Assembly (NCBI GenBank): GCA_023974075.1
Contig: CM043785.1
Location: 20,529,169-20,593,168 of the forward strand
DNA from: Chaenocephalus aceratus
Lineage: Eukaryota > Chordata > Actinopteri > Perciformes > Channichthyidae
Direction: 5' to 3'
DNA length: 64,000 bases
In this document: positions 1 through 11,342 of the stretch, piece by piece
How the letters are laid out: the number at the start of each line of letters is the position of its first letter
Position numbering within the stretch: the first letter of the stretch is position 1
Notes under the pieces: model-generated
Database searches by the model: none
What the model saw: only the letters and a program-made list of their open reading frames with translations
Told to the model about the DNA's origin: nothing
Program-made: the position numbers and the translations under genes

Positions 1-600
1 CCGGCCCCAGCTGCCACAGTCCCATCTCAAGTTTCCTCTCGAGTCCCCTCTGGAGTCCCCTCTGGAGTCCCCTCTGGAGTCCCCTCTGGAGTCCCCTCTG
101 GAGTTCCCTCTGGAGTTCCCTCTGGAGTTCCCTCTCCAGTCCCCTCTGGAGTCCCCTCTGGAGTTCCCTCTCCAGTCCCCTCTCCAGTCCCCTCTCGAGT
201 CCCCTCTCGAGTCCCCTCTCGAGTTCCCTCCTCTAGTCCCTCCTTTAGTCCCTCCTCTAGTCCCTCCTTTAGTCCCTGCTCTAGTCCCTGCTTTAGGTCC
301 CCTCGCGAGTCCCCTCTCGAGTTCCCTTCTCTAGTCCCATCTCTAGTCCCTCCTCTAGTCACTTCTCGAGTCCCCTCTCGAGTCCCCTCTCCAGTTCCCT
401 CTCCAGTTCCCTCCTCTAGTCCCTCCTTTAGTCCCTGCTCTCGTCCCTCCTCTAGTTCCCCTCGCGAGTCCCCTCTCGAGTTCCCTTCTCTAGTTACTCC
501 TCTAGTCCCTCCTCTAGTCCCTCCTCTAGTCCCCTCTCTAGTTCCCCTCTCGAGTCTCCTCTCGAGTCCCCTCTCGAGTCCCCTCTCGAGTTCCCCCTTG
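1..600 (+). repeat. 12-bp minisatellite inside a Gypsy-like gag region
   Basis: Dozens of degenerate copies of a unit like CTCTCGAGTCCC/CTCTGGAGTCCC run from the window edge to about 600. The same repeat type occurs at 43550-43990 within the gag-like reading frame of the related element, so this is probably expanded coding sequence of an element that begins left of the window. Antisense reading frames here are only Gly/Glu/Thr-rich translations of the repeat. Confidence 0.85.
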
Positions 601-660
601 GTTCCCCTCTCGAGTCTCCTCTCGAGTCTCCTCTCGGGTCCCTATTCCGGGTCCTGTCCC

Positions 661-1320
661 GTTGGGGGCTCCGTCGACTACTCTCCTGCCGGGGGTCCTG
701 CCAACCCTTTGTCCTGTCCCGTTGGAGGTCCCGCCGTCTACTCTCCTGCCGGGGGTCCTGCCAGCTCCATGTCCTGTCCCGTTGGAGGTCCCGCCGTCTA
801 CTCTCCTGCTGGGGGGCCTGCCAGCTCCTTCTCCTTTCTCGTTGGAGGTCCCGCTGTCCACTCCCCTGCCGGGGGTTCTGCCAACCCTAGGTCAGGTCTC
901 GTTGGAGGTCCCGCCGTCTACTCCCCTGCCGGGGGTCCTGCCAACCCTATGTCCTGTCCCGTTGGAGGTCCCGCAGACTACTCTTCTGCCGGGGGTCCTG
1001 CCAACCCTTTCTCCTTTCTCGTTGGAGGTCCCGCCGTCCACTCCCCTGCCGGGGGTCCTGCCAACCCTAGGTCCGGTCTCGTTGGAGGTCCCGCCGTCTG
1101 CTCCCCTTCCGGGGGTCCTGCCAACCCTTTCTCCTGTCTCGTTGGAAGTCCCGCCGTCCACTCCCCTGCCGGGGGTCCTGCCAACCCTAGGTCCGGTCTC
1201 GTTGGAGGTCCCGCCGTCTACTCCCCTGCTGGGGGTCCTGCCAACCCTGTGTCCTGTGTCGTTGGACGTCCCGCCGTCTACTCCCTGCCGGGGGTCCTGC
1301 CAACCCTATATCCCGTGCCG
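661..1320 (+). repeat. 60-bp minisatellite, 11 units
   Basis: Eleven consecutive 60-bp units begin GTTGGAGGTCCCGCCG (661, 721, 781 and so on to 1261). Because 60 is a multiple of 3 the reading frame is kept through the array until a one-base loss in the last unit. Related units, fewer and more diverged, are at about 44010-44220. Confidence 0.95.
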
Positions 1321-1634
1321 TTGGAGGTGCTACCGGGGGCCCTGCCAGCCCCATGTCCAACACCTGTCTCGCCGGGGTTCCTGCCAACTCCTGGTCCACT
1401 TCCGTGGGGGATCCTGCCGAAGCCTGTCCGACCGGCTCCGGTTTCTGTCCGGCCGACACCGGTTCCTGCCCGGCCTCCGGAGCTGTCCGGTCTTCACCCT
1501 CAATCCCGGTCCCCTGAGAGCCACGGCCTTCACCCTCGATCCCGGGCCCCTGAGAGTCACGGCCTTCGCCCTCGAGCCCGGCCCCCTGACTTTCCCGGCC
1601 GCGGTGGCCTTCGCCCCTCCATAACCCCCACCTT

Positions 1635-1880
1635 GGACTCTGTCTTGCCCCCGGGCCGTCCGCCGAGTCCCCCTTCTCGGCTTCTACCTTACCCCCGGGC
1701 CGTCCACCCGAGACCCGTTCCTGGTCCTCTGCCTTGCCCCCGGGCCGTCCGCCCGAATCCCCCTTTTTGGACTCTGCCTTACCCCCGGGCCGTCCGCCCG
1801 AGACCCCTTCCTGGTCCTCTGCCTTGCCCCCGGGCCATCCGCCCGAGACCCCTTCCTGGTCCTCTGCCGTGCCCCTGGGC
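1635..1880 (+). repeat. 45-bp GC-rich minisatellite
   Basis: About five tandem units contain CCCCCGGGCCGTCCGCCCGA, spaced about 45 bp apart. The same block, with three to four units, ends the gag-like frame of the second element at 44385-44515. Confidence 0.85.
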
Positions 1881-2030
1881 GGTCAGTTCAGTCCCGTCCT
1901 CCAGACCCCCTCCACCCACCCTGGTGGCCCTAGTTTTGCGTCCCTCCTCCGGACCCCCTCCACCCACCCTGCTTGAGGTTTTGGACTTTTGTGTTTTGTT
2001 TTTTTTAGGGACGTCTGGAATCCGTCCCTT

Positions 2031-2044
2031 GAGGGGGGGGGTTC
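2031..2044 (+). other. Polypurine tract of the Gypsy-type element
   Basis: A GAGGGGGGGGG run lies directly before the TG start of the LTR. This is the standard plus-strand priming position in LTR elements and fixes the orientation as + strand. Confidence 0.75.
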
Positions 2045-2433
2045 TGTCAGGATTATCATGTTTTGTCACGTTTGTAGTTTTGTATGTCTGGTTATGGGTA
2101 TTTTCCTCCTTGTATATTGTCTGGTCTTTTTCCCTGTGTTTTTCCTCCCGTCGTTAGTTTCCCTGGTGTGTCTAGTTGTCTGATTGTTTTCACCTGTCAC
2201 TCCTTGTGTGTCTCCTGTGCTCATCAGTGTTGGCCCCGCCCCTGATTGTTCCCACCTGTGTCTAGTTACCCTGTGTTTAAATCCCCCTGTCTCCCAGTGT
2301 TCAGTGTCGGTTCGTCTTGTGATTTGGCTTGTCCTCTGTGAGTGTTCTGTCTGTGTATATATAGCCTTGAAATAAAGGAATTATTTTTACTTTAATCTGC
2401 ATTTGGGTCCTACCTGCTTCACACACCGAAACA
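2045..2433 (+). mobile_element. 3' LTR of a non-autonomous Gypsy-type element
   Basis: The 389-bp block starts TGTCAGG and ends GAAACA (TG...CA). It carries an AATAAA signal (CCTTGAAATAAAGG) near its 3' end and a TATATATA motif just upstream. It is clearly homologous to the split LTR at 35520-35795 plus 42486-42589. Pol sequence of a different Gypsy copy begins immediately after it at 2434, so this element was probably inserted into that pol gene; the left junction is outside the window. Confidence 0.8.
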
Positions 2434-2924
2434 CTTACCATCCCGGATCCTCAACGACAGTTCATGGTGGAGGTGGATGCCTCCAACGAGGGCATCGGGG
2501 CGGTCCTCTCACAGAGGGCAGAGAAAGCTCCAATCCATGTGCCTCCTTTCACGTATAAGTGACTGCGGCTGAAAGGAACTATGATGTAGGCAATAGAGCG
2601 TTATTAGCCATGAAGGTAGCACTGGATGAGTGGAGGCATGGCTAGAAGGGGCAAAACAGCCATGTTGTGTGGACAGACCACACACATCTGGAGTACATAC
2701 GCAAGGCTAAGAGGTTAAACCTCCAGACAGGCACGATGGACCTTATTCTTCAATAGGTTTAACTTACTCTCTCCTACCGTCCTGGCTCACAGAACGCCTA
2801 ACAAGATGCGTTATCCAGGCTTTTTGACCCAGAGGCTCTTTCCAAGGAGACCGAATCCATTTTACCGCCCACTCAGGTGATAGGAGGGGTGACATGGCCA
2901 ATTGAGGCTAAGGTAAATCAAGCT
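2434..2924 (+). pseudogene. Ty3/Gypsy pol, RNase H domain remnant
   Basis: Translation gives the RNase H signature [14 protein letters not shown] near 2466-2510, an LLAMKVALDEWRHW block near 2605-2640, and WTDHTHLEYI near 2675-2705, in the order expected after a Gypsy reverse transcriptase. Frameshifts and stops interrupt it (for example after the ITYK-like segment near 2560 and around 2750). Upstream pol is missing because the LTR at 2045-2433 abuts it. The missing downstream part resumes at 19980 beyond the minus-strand LTR element, in the same reading frame once one copy of the AGCT duplication is discounted. Confidence 0.85.
2921..2924. other. Left target-site duplication AGCT of the 17-kb LTR element
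   Basis: AGCT precedes the TG start at 2925 and AGCT follows the CA end at 19979 (19980-19983). Four base pairs is within the range of retroviral integration. Confidence 0.75.
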
Positions 2925-3500
2925 TGATAGAGATTTTAAGGGACAACTGGTCCGCTTTCCAAATCTCCGCGCGTCCCTAACAAGCTGGTTATCATACAGG
3001 AAGGAATCCAGAACATACAAGTATCCGTTAAAACAATAATTTACTTTAACCCTCTGGAGTCGGTGGACGCGCCGGCGCGTCCAAGTGCGCATAATTTTAC
3101 GTAATTAATCATATATTTTCGATTATAAGGAGTAGAAACATGATTCAGATATCCGCGGAATCGCCGGAAGGGTAGCTTTCCAGCAGTATCTCCTGTGAGA
3201 ATGTAACCAGGGCACAACAGCCAATATGGCCGCTCAAAGCAGCTTGACGTTACACTGTGTGGGATTGGTGGATTCGTGTGTCCGTCAAGGAAATCTCAGC
3301 CGGCAGACATCATGGTCTGAAATGACCACTGGACATCGAGAAATCACTAAGGACCCTACCCACCGAGTAAAAAAAAACATAAACCACGTTTCTCCCATCA
3401 GTTTACGTCAGTGTGGAGAGAGAGAGAGAGAGACAGACAGAGAAAATGGCTAAAAAAAGTTGCCGACTTCACTCGAGATTTTTTTCGCTAGCAGCAGTAG

Positions 3501-3996
3501 AGCCTCAGATGTTCAGAACCTGAAGTCTTCGACTCTTCTGAAGAAGAAGAACACAACGACAACAACAAGGATCCATTTGGACATGGGTAAGTGTAAATAT
3601 TAGGAGTAATAGTGTACTAGCAATGTGTGGGAATACCGCGAAAATGAACAATAGGTTTATTGATATATATTTGTTATCGATAGTCATGAACTTTTTCTTG
3701 GGACAAAATAGACTCCATTAGCAAACGTTTACTCTGTGTTAACGTTATTTTGGTTTGTGTAAAAATGAGATTACATGTGTAGATTAAATTAATCATTTAT
3801 TCGTCCCACAATGGAGACATTTACAGTGACATGATTTTGCCATCGATTATTGTATCATACTGTTCTGTACAGATGAGACTTTGTCATAGATTTATTTTAT
3901 GTGTGCCTGTTATTATTTTACCGTCCTGTACAGATGACACTTTGTAATCAGATGTAGCATATGTTTATGTGTGTCTGTGATTTTATACTGAATGTA

Positions 3997-4036
<40 letters not shown>

Positions 4037-4443
4037 TTTTCCAACCTCCCAAACGTTCTTTTTATGTGTGCATTTTTATTTGTGCTTGAGCAACATTTTA
4101 CTTGAACTTTATTTCAATGAAATTAGTTGTAATTGTTGTCCTACATTTTTATTTGTTTTACAGAGATGTTTCACAGCTGTCTGGGCCTAGTGGCCCACAG
4201 GTGGCGTTTATCCAGCAGCCACAACATCCATCTGTGCCGGCCCCCAGGTCAAGATCTACTGTGGCTCAAGGGCCTTCACTAGAGCCATCACCACCAAGGA
4301 CCAGCAGACCAGCATCACTACAGCTGCCTCCACCTCCATCTGCGGCTGCCACCAGGTCAAGATACACCTCAGCACAAAGGCTCCACCACAGCCATCACCT
4401 TCAACCCAGCCAGCAAGGAGGTCTCGTGGAGGGTCTCGTATAG
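3501..4443 (+). pseudogene. Two-exon N-terminal remnant of a piggyBac-type transposase
   Basis: An open frame from 3501 reads an acidic stretch (SSEEEEHND) ending in DPFGHG at 3586. The next bases are GTAAGT, a good splice donor. At 4145-4163 a T-rich tract ending TTTTACAG forms an acceptor, and joining at 4164 keeps the frame into a Pro/Ser/Gln-rich segment (DVSQLSGPSGPQVAFIQ...) that stops at 4441-4443. An acidic then Pro-rich N-terminus fits the region upstream of the catalytic core in piggyBac transposases, but no core follows and no start codon is present (TAG at 3498-3500). The assignment rests mainly on the surrounding element. Confidence 0.45.
3999..4034. repeat. GT microsatellite
   Basis: About 18 GT units lie in the putative intron of the piggyBac-type element. 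Confidence 0.95.
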
Positions 4444-5927
4444 CACTTGTACACCCCACCTACACAGCAGCCCATGCACCATCACCCCCACCTACACAGC
4501 AGCCAGACCCACTGTCTTGGAAGACAGACAAAGACCTTGACACTGTCTTGACATTTATAATGAATAGTTGGTTGAAAGTTCTGATGTCAATATTGTAAAT
4601 AGTTAGATTTTCCAGTTTCTTATATTTATATAAATAGTTGGTTTGAAAAAAACATATTATAATAAATTATTGGTTTGAAAAAAAAAGGTTGAATGCTCAA
4701 TTTGTATTTTTACACATCACATGAACCTTGGTATGTAATATGAAGTCATTATTCAGTCATAATGTATCTCAGTCCCTGCTGTGGTGAAAGTAGAGTGATA
4801 AACACTTGGTTTACTCAAATTCGAATACATCTTTTTTTCATTTTTAGACATGAAATTACACATTTATATACAGTGTAATTCAAATATTTCACTGCTTTTG
4901 TGATCCTAAGACTTTCGTAACCAAATCTAAAACACCAAAACATTTCGATCACATGAGTAAATTTGTGTTTTCATAAGAGTTTTGAAGATTTCTGAAAATC
5001 GGATGTAACATTTTAAGCTTTTGAGCTACTTATCTCATCAAACAGTGCTCTAAGGTGAGTAATTTGCATATATAGCAATACCAGAGATTGTCCTGAACAA
5101 TTTTGATATTTAACACATGGGGTGCCATGTGAGAAGAAAACACATTTTAACAGGGGATTTAAGAAAACATCAAAAATTCGAGAAAATTACCCTTAGACTC
5201 CAGAGGGTTAATGGTAATATAACAATGCAATACAATCAATACATTACCATACAAAGCCATATCATATCATATGCGTAATGTCAGGAATATGCCTACTCCC
5301 CTGGCCCTTGTTCACGGGCTGCCACGACCTTCCGGTCCGGGCGGCGCGAGAAGAGAGAGAGAACAAAAAGATGCATGGCTCTCAATACCAACATAAACAG
5401 GAAGGGTGGAGTTTACTCAGCCTCCACACACACACACCCCCCCCCCCCACATTCAGAGACCTCAGATGTGTCTTAAAGGATATTTAAGATAACACAAATA
5501 TTTCATCTCTCATATCTCCAACTTCTGGTTACACAAGAATACAAGTAATTAAACCCACACATATACTATTCAAGATATGTAGACTTCCCTGAAACATGAC
5601 ATGCTAGAGATCTTAAGCAGAATATACTCTTCCCCCACCTAGCACCCTGTCCTGCATTACCTACACCTCCCCCATAGGGCAATAAAACCCTGTTTACTCT
5701 AAACAGCCCTTGTTTAGAGCCATATTAGTCCTCACCTTTATGAAAGGATAAAACAGAGAAATCAATATAAAACACAAACACAAGTATTGTTTGAACAGTA
5801 TTCCCTTAACTGCTACTATTGATAATTACCAGAGAAACTCAAGGGACCTCTTTTTAATATCTGGAAATTGCAACAAGACTTTCTGCCATTTAAAATGTAA
5901 CACACTTCTTAAATATCAGATGCTGCA

Positions 5928-5940
5928 ATCCCCTTTGTAT
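5928..5940 (-). other. Polypurine tract of the minus-strand LTR element
   Basis: On the minus strand the sequence ACAAAGGGGAT abuts the TG start of the 3' LTR at 5927, the expected plus-strand primer position. It agrees with the orientation given by the primer-binding site at the other end. Confidence 0.7.
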
Positions 5941-6019
5941 CTCCTTCTCCAGAGATAAACTTACACAAGGCATTTTGAAACATATCTACTGTGTCTGTCC
6001 CCAATATCGTATAAATCCA

Positions 6020-6675
6020 TCAGAAACTGAGATCCAAAGTACTTGACATCGTGAAGGAACAGAACATCACTTCCCATGGCAGTGAAGGAACCATGAGGGG
6101 GCAGCTGAGTGCTAAGAAGCAGTCTCCTGGTGGTGAATCATCAGCCCGCCTGCCCGCCCCCCCCGAAGGAATAGCCCACAACGACAGCTGATAGGGAGGG
6201 GGAGATGCGGCTTTCCCTTCACGGGTGGAACTGATCAGAGAGAAGTAGACTCCTCTGCTGCCTCGACAAGTCCCCCAGCCCACTGCCAGCCGCTTCCAAG
6301 TCGTCTGCTGCATGGATGTCCTCGAGGTCCTTCTCCTCCAGTCCGCTGATGACAGCATCCAAGTCGACCTCCTTGACGAGAGCCAGATCCGTCCTGATGT
6401 CGTCCCCTGGTCCTAGCAAGTGGTTTCCCCGCCGCACACTGGCTCCCGTGGTACGAGCTGTCCCCTTTCCTCCTATGCGGACGGCATGAGAGATCCGCTG
6501 GGTCACTCGGTCGGAGCTGGAGAGCCTGGGGTTGATCCACTTTGTCCTGATGAGCGTCAGCCTCCTGCGTCTCGGGTCCCCCTTTTGGCGTCAACAACCT
6601 GTGTGGAGAAATCTGATACAAATCCCTCAAGCCTACGCTCCGGGCTCTGGGGCCCTCTGCTGTTTGATCCACCAC
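6020..6675 (-). pseudogene. Unrecognised coding remnant next to the 3' LTR
   Basis: An island of higher GC content, unlike the AT-rich flanks, has overlapping minus-strand frames of 95-146 codons. The most protein-like is 6219-6506, which contains DLALVKEVDLDAVISGL and an acidic, helix-compatible tail. No frame is open throughout, so it is probably decayed. In a minus-strand provirus this position (just before the polypurine tract) is where an envelope C-terminus or accessory gene would lie, but I see no motif that identifies either. Confidence 0.3.
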
Positions 6676-9249
6676 TGCGTGGCCACTTGGAGCCTGTTGG
6701 TGGGGTGTCTTAAAACAACAGACGTCCTGTGAACAGGTTTTCTAAATAATGTGCAGCTTCAGAATCTTAATACTTGGACTGTGCCAACTAAATAAGAACC
6801 CCAACATCTTAGGTAAACTAAATAACATATTTCAATAGCCTCTGCATTTCTGACAAGCATCTGTGTTTATTTTTAAATGAAATCCTTGAGAACCCATTAA
6901 AAATCTAAATATGATTTGAACTGCTAATGTTTCTGGTAAAGAAAACACACTAATGTTATGGATCAAAAACAACCAAAATCACAATACTAACAAAGTGAAT
7001 GGCTTCCTGGTGATACTGCTTTCTTACCCGTCAGTGCTTAGATATTATCCCGCTGAAAAAATGAATACAGAATTCCAACAAAACTGTCCTAAATGTCTTT
7101 CTATTATAAATGTAGATGAAATGTATATCCCGATAATAGACCTAAACAATAAGTTCTATGGCTCTTACTTCTTTACCAGACTAGTTACATGATGTTTAAA
7201 ATTACATTGTGTCTCATTACATTACTATGTTCTAGCTTTAACTGTAAATATGTTCTTTCTACATTTCAAACCTCAGTTTACTTATTTAATACCTGTTGAA
7301 ACATTAGTTGAAACATTACTCACAGGTCAGCTTCTTCAGTATTCCATTCTGGACTTACATCTCTCTGGTAGCCCTTGGCCAACTGATTCTTTATCTGTGT
7401 TACCTGCTATAACTCAATCAATATTAGAGACATGTCAACATTCATCAAACAGTATGTTATCCCCAAGATTATGGAGCAGGTCAATTCTAAAACTGTCAAT
7501 CAATGGTCAGATTGAACAATCAAGTTGGGGCAGCCGGTTCCTTTCAGTCCCTAATGAAAAATGTACATTGTGAAGTTCACACTCCCCCTTTTTTACACAT
7601 AACGTTCATGTGTAACAAATATCCTGTATGGAAGAAAACCTTCAGGTAATAATTGATTATAAGAAAATACCAAACATTTTTCCCAAATGTACATCCATCA
7701 TTTCCACAGTAAACACTTCAGTGAAATGAAGTGTTTCTCTCCATCTTTCAGTCCTAAAAGAACAGAATCTTCATGTTTTAGTTTGAGTTTCACATTCTGC
7801 AAACCGCCACTCCTGTGGGAGTGAAATATCAAGCAGATTAGAAATGGGTCACATGTGCGGTTCCCCTTTTGTGGAATGTTAGGAAACCTCTCATTTCACA
7901 CAAAGCCCCAGAAATAATGTGTTAGTCCAAAACATGCTTGATTAGTCATTGTTTAAATCATGCAGTTGCACTGATCCGATGCACAGACATACACTCACTC
8001 CAACTCACACTGTCAGGTTTGTAAAGTCAGGTTTGATCAGGTACACCTCAGAGTCAGTCATTGACAGTGCCTTCTCAAGTTACCCTGTCGGTCAGGGTCA
8101 AAGGTCAGTTGGTCTCAGTCTTGTTGGCCATGTGTCGTGCTCTGCAGAGATGTTCCAGCACAGGCCAGCATCCTCCGTCTATAAAATCTGTATATATGGA
8201 GCGCCATCATTTATTAATTCACAATTACAACTATAATGTTCAAGATAATCTCCAACCCCTCATTGGAACAGCTGTTTCCCCACATTCCCTGAAAAGTGTC
8301 TAGCCAAAAAAATGTCACTTCCTTAGAGTACTACTACTACTACTGCAATTCATTTACACCTAATTAGTATTAAAATGACTAATAGATCTATTTCAGAAAC
8401 TTGTGTACATCACTATTATCTTGAGTCAAAACATTACTAAGATCTGTAAAGCTCTGCTATGTATTCCATAACTCATTCTATTAATTTATCTTCAATTCTG
8501 GTGCACTTAAAGAACAATGTTACCCTCTTTAACAGTGCGTGGAACCCTGGGTGTCCGAACATGCAACAATTACTCCCTACTTTATCAAGGATTTAAAAAC
8601 AGAAGTCATTTCGTATGTCCATCCGAAAGCCCTCCTATGGTAATAAACTATGCCACAATGGTGAAACCAGTACCTCAACTTGAAATACTATATTTTGTTT
8701 AGAACCAGCTTTCCCTTCAACATGACCTATATAAATAAATATTTGTCTGATCTTATAGAGCTGTTACTAAAACTCTCCCTTTGAACTGATCAATACTGTA
8801 ACAAATTAAAACACTACCAAATTCACACATGAATAAAAAGTCTAGTGCATACTTCCATCTTGCCTTCCCCCTTTTCATCAGTGTGTTTTAGGATGATTTT
8901 TCACTTCACTTTAATAGTTTTCCTCTTTACCGCTATTTTTTATTTACCAATGACTAATTTATGGTCAATACATCTTCTTATCTTCACTTATTTATCAAGT
9001 CAATTCAAGTTCTTTACAATACATTAGTAGATACCTTGTGGAGTATTCACAATAACTAATCCCCTCTAGGATATGAAATCCATTCATCTTTAAGCAGATA
9101 CTATTTCCTTATTTATCTTTTGTTCATGATAACAATGGTATAACAACCACACGTTTTACCCATAGCTAGTTTCTATAACAAGATTATTATGTGTGACATA
9201 ATAATCAGATGTCTTGTTTGCTAACCAAAAGTAGCAGGACTGCACCCTT
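6676..9249. other. AT-rich interior of the LTR element, no feature recognised
   Basis: There is no long frame, no domain and no clear repeat, apart from a short CTA microsatellite at 8326-8343. The short frames here do not show protein-like composition. Confidence 0.6.
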
Positions 9250-9499
9250 GGGATGGACGAAAGGGCCATATTATGGAGCCGTCGTACACTGCTGCCGGAG
9301 CCTCCGTTAACTCCCGTTTTACACACGCCCCTCCAAGTTTGTAAAATCTACGGACCCCGCGAGGATGTCGCCGGGGGTCCCGGCGCTACCGGGGGTCGCG
9401 ACCTCGACCCCTCGACCCCTCGACCCGATGTTAGGCGCCCGTTACCGTATTTATGCCATATATTGCCTTGCCGTACTCTGTTCCGCCTCGGACCACCAG

Positions 9500-9660
9500 G
9501 TGGCGCTGTCGGGGGTGGCAGCAACTCAATATGGGACCACTTATCCAATATTTTTATGTATTTAAATATACATAATGTTGTGGGGGGGGGGGGGTGGCCG
9601 ACAACTCAATATGTGGGTCCCACTTACGAATATTTGTAATGTCCGGGGGGGTTGGGGGGG
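9500..9660 (-). repeat. Inverted, diverged units of the 59-bp satellite
   Basis: The text at 9517-9560 and 9596-9645 (CAACTCAATATG...GGGTCCCACTTACGAATATTTGTAATG) is the reverse complement of the unit arrayed at 14533-15965. Poly-G replaces the poly-C tract of the opposite orientation. This isolated inverted pair lies 5 kb from the main array. Confidence 0.8.
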
Positions 9661-10035
9661 GGGGGGGGGGGGGGGGTTGGGGGGGGGGGGGGGGGTTCCG
9701 ATATAGTGAGTAAGTGGACTGCACACGGTCCTGCTGTCCCACTATATGGTCCTGCTGTACACTGGGGGGGGGGGGGGGGGTTGGGGGGGGGGGGGGGGGT
9801 TCCGATATATAGTGAGTAAGTGGACTGCACACGGTCCTGCTGTACACTATATGGTCCTGCTGTACACTGGGGGGGGGGGGGGGGGGGTTGGGGGGGGGGG
9901 TTCCGATATAGTGAGTAAGTGGGCTGCACACGGTCCTGCTGTACACTATATGGTCCTGCTGTACACTGGCTTTGACATATGGAGTAAGTGGATTGCATTT
10001 GGTCCTGCGTTACACTATATGGTCCTGCTGTACAC
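9640..10035. repeat. About 100-bp tandem repeat with very long G runs
   Basis: Units begin TTCCGATATAGTGAGTAAGTGG at about 9697, 9801 and 9901, with a degenerate fourth at 9970. Each has two copies of GGTCCTGCTGTACACT and is separated by G runs of 10-20 bases around TT. The + strand is strongly G-quadruplex-prone. Confidence 0.9.
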
Positions 10036-10139
10036 TCAATAACTTAGCAAGAACTGTCTTTTTTTACCCTAATCTGCCTTACACATCCTCCCACACTTGA
10101 GCACTCCTCAATCAGACTAAACCCCTCCATGCACACCAC

Positions 10140-10616
10140 CAGAACCAGAACCTCATGCCTCATGCTCTCCGTTCAGCACCACGGAGAGTGCCTCCCTGCT
10201 CCTGCTGCTGCTTCTGCACACAAAGTTATCTATATATACGGGGATTGGGGCGATGTCCCACATATGTAAGCCCACATCTCAATATTATTAATAATTCCAA
10301 AATAATAATAATTATAGTTTTTATAACTATTAAATATGCAAAAATAAATTCAAGGAACTCAAGATTTGATGCCAAGGCCGGGTTTCGAACCCCGCTCTCT
10401 CACTCCAAGGAGCGACTCTCTATCCATTGCCCCACAAGTAGCGCTAAGAGTGGATGTTTTCCATCAGCTCAGGCTTTTACCAGGAGCAAGGTGAGCTGTA
10501 AATCACTGACAATAGGATTACACACAACACAAATCACAATATATACTTTAATCTCTGTAATTTAAACAAAATCATAACCTTTACGATGTGTGTTCGTTTG
10601 TGAGGCTTGTAGCCCT
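10140..10616. repeat. Duplicated block, copy 1 (contains a tRNA-like segment)
   Basis: About 470 bp is nearly identical to 10795-11268. Both start AGAACCAGAACCTCATGCC and end TAGCCCTCACATTG. The small differences include a 6-bp indel. Identical short frames in the two copies are by-products of the duplication. Confidence 0.9.
10372..10446 (-). other. tRNA-like (Pol III A/B box) segment
   Basis: On the minus strand an A-box-like TGGGGCAATGG is followed after about 32 nt by GGGTTCGAAACCC, which pairs as a T-arm. This fits the head of a tRNA-derived SINE or a tRNA pseudogene. I did not see a full acceptor stem. Confidence 0.55.
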
Positions 10617-10794
10617 CACATTGGGTATCATATATAGACTCCACTATGGCATAAAAAGACATTTCTCTATCGTTTTGGCGATCAAACTTGACAAAAAAAC
10701 ACATCAAATCACATCTACAAATCAATACGAAGCTAATGAAACCACTTTCAGACTCCTAGAGTGTTTACAAGTTTGAAAAAGTAGCAACAAAAAG

Positions 10795-11268
10795 AACCAG
10801 AACCTCATGCCTCATGCTCTCCGTTCAGCACCACGGAGAGTGCCTCCCTGCTCCTGCTGCTGCACACAAAGTTATCTATATATACGGGGATTGGGGCGAT
10901 GTCCCACATATGTAAGCCCACATCTCAATATTATTAATAATTCCAAAATAATAATAATTATAGTTTTTATAACTATTAAATATGCAAAAATAAATTCAAG
11001 GAACTCAAGATTTGATGCCAAGGCCGGGTTTCGAACCCCGCTCTCTCACTCCAAGGAGCGACTCTCTATCCATTGCCCCACAAGTAGCGCTAAGAGTGGA
11101 TGTTTTCCATCAGCTCAGGCTTTTACCAGGAGCAAGGTGAGCTGTAAATCACTGACAATAGGATTACACACAACACAAATCACAATATATACTTTAATCT
11201 CTGTAATTTAAACAAAATCATAACCTTTACGATGTGTGTTCGTTTGTGAGGCTTGTAGCCCTCACATT
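10795..11268. repeat. Duplicated block, copy 2
   Basis: Second copy of 10140-10616, including the tRNA-like segment at 11023-11096 on the minus strand. Between the copies (10617-10794) is a stretch resembling 12030-12160 (TCTACA..TCAATACGAAGCTAA). Confidence 0.9.
11023..11096 (-). other. tRNA-like segment, second copy
   Basis: It has the same A-box and B-box arrangement as at 10372-10446 and is carried by the duplication. Confidence 0.55.
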
Positions 11269-11342
11269 GTTCTTATAATGTTTCTTAAATGTTTTTGTAT
11301 AAATGTATTTGTTCTGCTATATAATATGGAGAGTCGTGGGCC

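Larger units (their letters stand above)
598..1978 (+). pseudogene. Gag-like Pro/Leu-rich protein of a Gypsy-type element, broken
   Basis: The region aligns with the C-terminal half of the gag-like frame at 42607-44511. Both have repeats of the type LPGVLPTLCPVPLEVPPST, then a WGILP segment with Pro/Val-rich sequence, then repeats of LPPGRPPE. No single frame covers it. The repeat frame (from about 662) loses one C in the last 60-bp unit (near 1281) and continues in another frame, and the LPPGRPPE block lies in a third shift. No capsid fold, zinc knuckle, protease or reverse transcriptase is visible. The polypurine tract and 3' LTR follow directly, so this element copy has no pol between gag and LTR. 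I infer a non-autonomous Gypsy derivative. The role of the protein is unknown. Confidence 0.6.
3050..5207. mobile_element. piggyBac-type element with TTAA target duplications
   Basis: The inverted ends CCCTCTGGAGTC / GACTCCAGAGGG are flanked by TTAA at 3046-3049 and 5208-5211, the hallmark of the piggyBac superfamily. The other LTR copy (19265-19280) lacks the insert and reads TTCA at the target, giving an empty-site control. The 2.16-kb element holds a two-exon, non-catalytic coding remnant (3501-4443) and no DDD transposase core, so it is non-autonomous. A GT microsatellite lies in its intron. Confidence 0.9.
2925..5927 (-). mobile_element. 3' LTR (minus strand), split by a piggyBac-type element
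   Basis: Segments 2925-3049 and 5208-5927 are near-identical to the uninterrupted LTR at 19160-19979. The intervening 3050-5207 has its own inverted ends and TTAA duplications. The left part has some extra bases (around 3013-3040) relative to the other LTR. Confidence 0.9.

Noticed and set aside
598..2157. Long Pro/Gly-rich open frame as a host mucin or extracellular-matrix gene
   Set aside because: It is a shifted reading of minisatellite repeats, runs into the LTR, and matches the gag region of a second element copy.
10372..10446. Functional tRNA gene
   Set aside because: A and B boxes are present but I could not pair a full acceptor stem, and it is part of a tandemly duplicated repeat.
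10155..11211. Two near-identical 134-136 codon frames as a duplicated gene
   Set aside because: They cover a non-coding duplicated repeat with a tRNA-like segment; no start context or domain.
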